Assembly: GCA_964549245.1 (NCBI GenBank) | Contig: CAZJUO010000059.1 | Location: forward strand, 1 to 8,081 | DNA from: CAZJUO01 sp964549245 | GTDB taxonomy: Bacteria > Patescibacteriota > Patescibacteriia > UBA10025 > JAHIVO01 | Direction: 5' to 3' | DNA length: 8,081 bases | Shown: one piece after another, positions 5,465 to 8,081 of the stretch | Layout of the letters: every line of letters starts with the position of its first letter | Position numbering within the stretch: position 1 is the first letter of the stretch | Translations under genes and position numbers: made by a program | Notes under the pieces: model-generated | The model's input: the letters and a program-made list of their open reading frames with translations, nothing else | Databases searched by the model: none | Told to the model about the DNA's origin: nothing

Positions 5465-7831
5465 ATGAACCAAGGAAAGGGGCAGCGGGATGTTTTTTCG
5501 TGGGAAGTGATTGCCACGGCTCCAAGCGCTGGCAGAGAAAAAGCTAGCGCCAAGAAAAAACCAGAAGCAACAACGCCAAAGAAGAAAAAGCCGAAAAAGA
5601 AAGAACCGAAGGAGGAAAAAGATACCAGCCAATCTCAAAAAAACCGGCTAAGAGTCACCAAAAAGAAACGAGCAAATACAGATAATAGCGGTAGAAAATC
5701 TGTTGATCAAAAAATAACGACTACAGCATCACCGCCATCAGCTGATCTTCAAAGCAAAGCCAAGGTGTCAGAGCAGTCAGCAGTGGCCAATAATCAGGAA
5801 ATGCCGGACCAAGCACAAAACCTTGATTCGATTTTTACTGAAGATGTGCCAGAGGATGTTCGATCCATACACCCAGTTGCAATTATTTGCCGAGAGTTAG
5901 CTCGAGAAGTTGGAAAGGATAATTTTTCCCTTCCAGAGATAAAGCAGTATTTTTTAGAGCTATTCTATCATTTCAGGGGTCAACGGGATGTCCGCATGTA
6001 TCTGGAGGCAAAATACCTGGGATCGGAAGACTGTAAAATGAGTAAAGAAGATTTTGAGAAACTCTACAAAGCAGTAGGAATTTGCATAGCCGAGTTGTGG
6101 CCGGAGATTAAAGCCGCTGATGACATGGATAAGGTTATGCAAAGCCAAAGAGTAGAAAATATCACGGTTACTGGATTGCCGCCCATTGGAGCCAGCCGCC
6201 AGGCGCTTTTGCAGCTGGCTGTCGCCATTGGGAAAAAAAGCAACAAGCTGGCGATCGATGTAAACGAAGAGGTGGCAAGCGTGCTGCAGGCCGCAGTTGA
6301 TATTACCGACGATTGGCAAGCCACGGCTGTTTTGCTCAATCAGGAATTCAAGGTCACGGTTTCGCCGTACGCTTTGCTTATTGTCGCTCCCCAAATCGAT
6401 GTGCACAAACGCAAGATATTGAGCAAACCTTCATACGTTACCAACAGTAGCAGTGATTGCCTGGTTGACTTCGTGGCTGATCCACGCGTCATAGAGTACA
6501 TCAAAAACGATCCATCGTTGCTGTGTATATGCCAGGCTATCGCTGATCAATGCGGATTTTCCAGCATTACGATAAAGCAATTTCAGGAAATCCTGGTTGG
6601 TGCCATTCGCCGCCACAATAACGATGTAACAGTTGCCGCAGAGCATATCAGCACGGCATTTACAGTACGGTGTTCCCAAAAAACGCTGTTACAAGCCATG
6701 CGCGTTTTGAAAGTACGGGTAAATCCAGAAGTTAAAAAACAGCCATTGCCAGCGATAGCTCCACCAGCGGGCAAACCCGAACCGCCAGTGCCGACTCCTG
6801 CGCCCAAAGATGAAAAACCGATGCTGGGTAAGTTAGCTGACAGCTCATGCCAGAAAAAGCCAGTGGCAAAGAAAAAACAGGAAGCTCCACCAAAGAAGCC
6901 TGATACAGAGCAGGAAAAGGCTGTTTCCGCGGAAAAGAAAACTACTGCAGAAGAGTCCCCTAACGAAACCTCTGAATCCTCCCAGGGAAATGGAACATCA
7001 GAAATTTCAGAAGCTCCGGACTTACTACCGCCAGAACAGAAAATCGAACTAATCGACTTTATGAGTAATAGCAGAGGGGCAGAATTATTAAAAGTATTAG
7101 CTGAAGCTATGGCTAGGAAAAAAGGATTAACGAGCATTACACTGGAAGCGGTAAAAGAGATTCTAATTTCCTTTGCCTGTCAGAATAATACTCACCAAGA
7201 AACAGCACAACACGTATCACAATATTTTGGGGTCAAGGTAACTCCTGATAATCTGACGCATATCCAGCGCTTGGTGGGCGCCTATGAGCTAGTCGATTTT
7301 CCGACTATGGGCCGAGGATTAGAATCTTTGAGAACCTTAGCTGAAGCCATAGCCCTGAAAAACGGATTAAACAGAGTCACCCCGGAGGTGGTCAAGGAAA
7401 TATTAATTTCTTTTGCCCGCCAGAGCGCCAATCACACTTCGGGCGCGCAGCGGTTGTCTGAATATTTTGGAGTGAAAGTAACTTCCAGTAGTCTGACAGC
7501 TATGCAGCAATTAGTGGGCGCGTACGTGTATAGTAATTTGCAGCCATTGCAAACAGACCGAACAGCCGCTAAAAAATCCGTATCAGCACTAAACGCGAAC
7601 GGCTGTCTAAATGCGACGCAGGTGCAAGCGCTACAAGAGCTAGCCAAGGAGCATAAGGCAAGAACAGTTGGCGCTTTGTTCAAAGCTATTGACCGAGATC
7701 TCCAAGCAATAGGGCCAGCTACGAAAATGTTTTTTCAGCGAGGGGTTATTTTATCAGCTGATCCGACAGAATATCTCATCTTGAGAATGAAGCTACTGGG
7801 GATAAAAACACAACTACAACCTATGCCATAA
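5465..7831 (+). CDS. Unrecognised lysine-rich protein with tandem helical repeat modules
   Basis: 788 residues; I do not recognise a family. The first ~120 residues are disordered, with lysine-rich runs (about 30-70) reminiscent of histone-H1-like tails. Three divergent helical modules follow (about 134-206, 242-311, 342-417), then a Pro/Lys/Glu/Ser linker (about 418-520), two near-identical 80-residue modules (531-610 and 611-690), and a C-terminal module (715-776) shared with the preceding gene's product. The modules follow one plan: LA-x-AI helix, G-(L/F)-x-x-(I/V)-T, an EIL helix, then a second helix pair around YFGVKVT. There is no signal peptide, membrane segment or enzyme motif. Nucleic-acid binding or nucleoid architecture is inferred from the basic tail and the gene-pair context; a scaffold is the alternative. 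The start ATG follows a strong AAGGAGG. The stop codon lies inside the terminator loop. It is monocistronic. Confidence 0.85.
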   Translation: MNQGKGQRDVFSWEVIATAPSAGREKASAKKKPEATTPKKKKPKKKEPKEEKDTSQSQKNRLRVTKKKRANTDNSGRKSVDQKITTTASPPSADLQSKAKVSEQSAVANNQEMPDQAQNLDSIFTEDVPEDVRSIHPVAIICRELAREVGKDNFSLPEIKQYFLELFYHFRGQRDVRMYLEAKYLGSEDCKMSKEDFEKLYKAVGICIAELWPEIKAADDMDKVMQSQRVENITVTGLPPIGASRQALLQLAVAIGKKSNKLAIDVNEEVASVLQAAVDITDDWQATAVLLNQEFKVTVSPYALLIVAPQIDVHKRKILSKPSYVTNSSSDCLVDFVADPRVIEYIKNDPSLLCICQAIADQCGFSSITIKQFQEILVGAIRRHNNDVTVAAEHISTAFTVRCSQKTLLQAMRVLKVRVNPEVKKQPLPAIAPPAGKPEPPVPTPAPKDEKPMLGKLADSSCQKKPVAKKKQEAPPKKPDTEQEKAVSAEKKTTAEESPNETSESSQGNGTSEISEAPDLLPPEQKIELIDFMSNSRGAELLKVLAEAMARKKGLTSITLEAVKEILISFACQNNTHQETAQHVSQYFGVKVTPDNLTHIQRLVGAYELVDFPTMGRGLESLRTLAEAIALKNGLNRVTPEVVKEILISFARQSANHTSGAQRLSEYFGVKVTSSSLTAMQQLVGAYVYSNLQPLQTDRTAAKKSVSALNANGCLNATQVQALQELAKEHKARTVGALFKAIDRDLQAIGPATKMFFQRGVILSADPTEYLILRMKLLGIKTQLQPMP
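5549..5674 (+). other. Region coding a lysine-rich basic tail (residues 29-70)
   Basis: The encoded segment is dominated by Lys with Pro, Glu and Ala (for example KKKKPKKKEPKEEK), then RLRVTKKKRA at 61-70. Such low-complexity basic tails usually bind nucleic acid or polyanions nonspecifically. That is a composition-based inference. Confidence 0.6.
5864..6082 (+). repeat. Helical module 1 of the 788-residue protein (residues 134-206)
   Basis: The most divergent copy. It keeps the leading hydrophobic helix (AIICRELAREVGK), the F-S-L-x-E-I-K-Q turn, and a second helix pair ending KLYKAVGI. Assigned by pattern, not by high identity. Confidence 0.4.
6188..6397 (+). repeat. Helical module 2 of the 788-residue protein (residues 242-311)
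   Basis: Starts ALLQLAVAIGKKSN, matching the LA-x-AI helix of modules 4 and 5, then QATAVLLNQEFKVTVSPYAL, matching their AQ-x-x-S-x-YFGVKVT segment. Confidence 0.5.
6488..6715 (+). repeat. Helical module 3 of the 788-residue protein (residues 342-417)
   Basis: Contains LLCICQAIADQCGFSSIT (352-369), then KQFQEILVGAIRRH, then AAEHISTAFTVRCSQKTL. These line up with the GL-x-x-IT, EIL and YFGVKVT landmarks of modules 4 and 5. Confidence 0.5.
7055..7294 (+). repeat. 80-residue tandem module 4 (residues 531-610)
   Basis: Exactly 80 residues ahead of module 5, with no gap. About 45 of 80 residues are identical by eye, including VKEILISFA (563-571) and YFGVKVT (587-593). The DNA has diverged at many third positions, so the duplication is not recent. 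Confidence 0.85.
7295..7534 (+). repeat. 80-residue tandem module 5 (residues 611-690)
   Basis: Second unit of the exact 240-base tandem. It keeps LAEAIA, VKEILISFA and YFGVKVT at the same offsets as module 4, and ends QQLVGAYVYS. Confidence 0.85.
7607..7798 (+). repeat. Shared C-terminal module, copy in the 788-residue protein (residues 715-778)
   Basis: Counterpart of residues 502-566 of the preceding gene's product. The strongest stretch is VI-x4-D-x3-YL-x-LR at 761-774, matching 551-564 there. It is shorter and different from the 80-residue modules before it. Confidence 0.65.
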
Positions 7832-7847
7832 TAAGCATAGGTTTTTT
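7818..7847 (+). terminator. Rho-independent terminator overlapping the end of the 788-residue gene
   Basis: A perfect 9-bp hairpin (arms 7818-7826 and 7835-7843, 8-base loop) with T at 7842-7847. The TAA stop (7829-7831) lies within the loop, so the 5' arm is still coding sequence. Confidence 0.88.
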
Positions 7848-7854
7848 ATTTCCC

Positions 7855-7882
7855 TTGACAAAATTTCAGTTTTCATTATAAT
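7855..7882 (+). promoter_or_regulatory. Promoter of the partial gene at the right edge
   Basis: TTGACA at 7855-7860, a 16-base spacer, and consensus TATAAT at 7877-7882. The -35 starts seven bases after the preceding T-tract. GTTCTTTTACA (7898-7908) follows in the leader. Confidence 0.85.
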
Positions 7883-7930
7883 ACAGTAATTAAATTTGTT
7901 CTTTTACACATAAGAGAGGGGTAATAGATA

Positions 7931-8081
7931 ATGATGCAAAAGAAGCCAGCAGTAAAAGGCTTGGGTGAATGCAGCCCGCTTTTTTTCTTGCGCTTTTTGA
8001 TAGAAAAGTTTGGCGTTAGGATATTTATCCGCTTTAACAAAGCACAGTTCCAAAAGAAATTTTGGCAAGAATTTAGCCGCC
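7931..8081 (+). CDS. Start of an unrecognised gene, cut by the window edge
   Basis: The frame is open from ATG at 7931 to the end: 50 whole codons, with no stop. It has its own consensus promoter, a leader, and an AGAGGGG site at 7915-7921 nine bases before the ATG. A second ATG at 7934 is possible but would be 12 bases away. The visible protein starts MMQKKPAVKG, then has a hydrophobic/basic, likely helical stretch (LFFLRFLIEKFG, then NKAQFQKKFWQEFSR). The order of a hydrophobic helix, G, I-x-I and QFQ weakly recalls module 3 of the preceding gene's product, so it might be a further family member. Too little is visible to say. Confidence 0.65.
   Translation, partial: MMQKKPAVKGLGECSPLFFLRFLIEKFGVRIFIRFNKAQFQKKFWQEFSR

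Noticed and set aside
5549..5674. Lysine-rich run as a frameshift or assembly artefact
   Set aside because: The reading frame continues unbroken into ordered modules, codons are mixed, and a strong promoter and ribosome site precede the gene. It is a genuine low-complexity tail.
7055..7534. The 240-base tandem as an assembly duplication
   Set aside because: The two units differ at nearly half of the protein positions and at many silent sites, so they are old, real duplicates.
3461..7847. Regularly spaced hairpins as a CRISPR or other repeat array
   Set aside because: They are gene-spaced terminators with different stems. There are no short regular repeats with spacers.

Overview
The window looks like a compact bacterial chromosome segment of middling GC content (mid-40s percent by eye). 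It uses the standard code with TGA as a stop: the genes ending at 3451 and 5318 both stop at TGA. Five of the six genes have a strong Shine-Dalgarno site, and the genes on the plus strand are each preceded by a TTGACA-type promoter placed directly against the previous gene's hairpin terminator. This layout, the small archaeal-RibL-like nucleotidyltransferase and the two large proteins I cannot assign would fit a Patescibacteria/CPR lineage (Falkowbacteria- or Kuenenbacteria-like). That placement is inference. Use of TGA as a stop argues against the TGA-recoding groups (Gracilibacteria, Absconditabacteria).

Left part (91-3451): three genes recognisable as nucleotide or cofactor enzymes. A minus-strand 134-residue nucleotidyltransferase resembling archaeal FAD synthetase (RibL) diverges from a plus-strand PurF-type amidophosphoribosyltransferase. 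The PurF keeps its glutaminase nucleophile and four candidate iron-sulfur cysteines, but its PRPP-binding loop is altered. Next comes an HD-domain phosphohydrolase of the COG1078/SAMHD1 type with an intact active-site signature, probably acting on (d)NTPs.

Right part (3606-8081): two long proteins I cannot assign to a family, and the start of a third gene. The 570-residue protein has an AT-hook-like basic motif between two copies of a roughly 65-residue helical, Fis-like helix-turn-helix module. The 788-residue protein has a lysine-rich tail followed by five tandem helical modules of about 70-80 residues; the last two are an exact 80-residue tandem duplication. Both proteins end in the same roughly 65-residue C-terminal module. 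Their upstream terminator and promoter cassettes are also near copies of each other. I read this as a tandem family of modular, probably nucleic-acid-binding (nucleoid-like) proteins that arose by duplication of whole transcription units. This family is the most novel content of the window.

Every plus-strand gene appears to be its own transcription unit (promoter, leader, gene, terminator). T-tracts end only 1-7 bases before the next -35 box. The minus-strand gene appears to be leaderless. No tRNA, rRNA, CRISPR array, insertion sequence or integrase was seen. Bases 1-90, downstream of the minus-strand gene, hold nothing I can assign.
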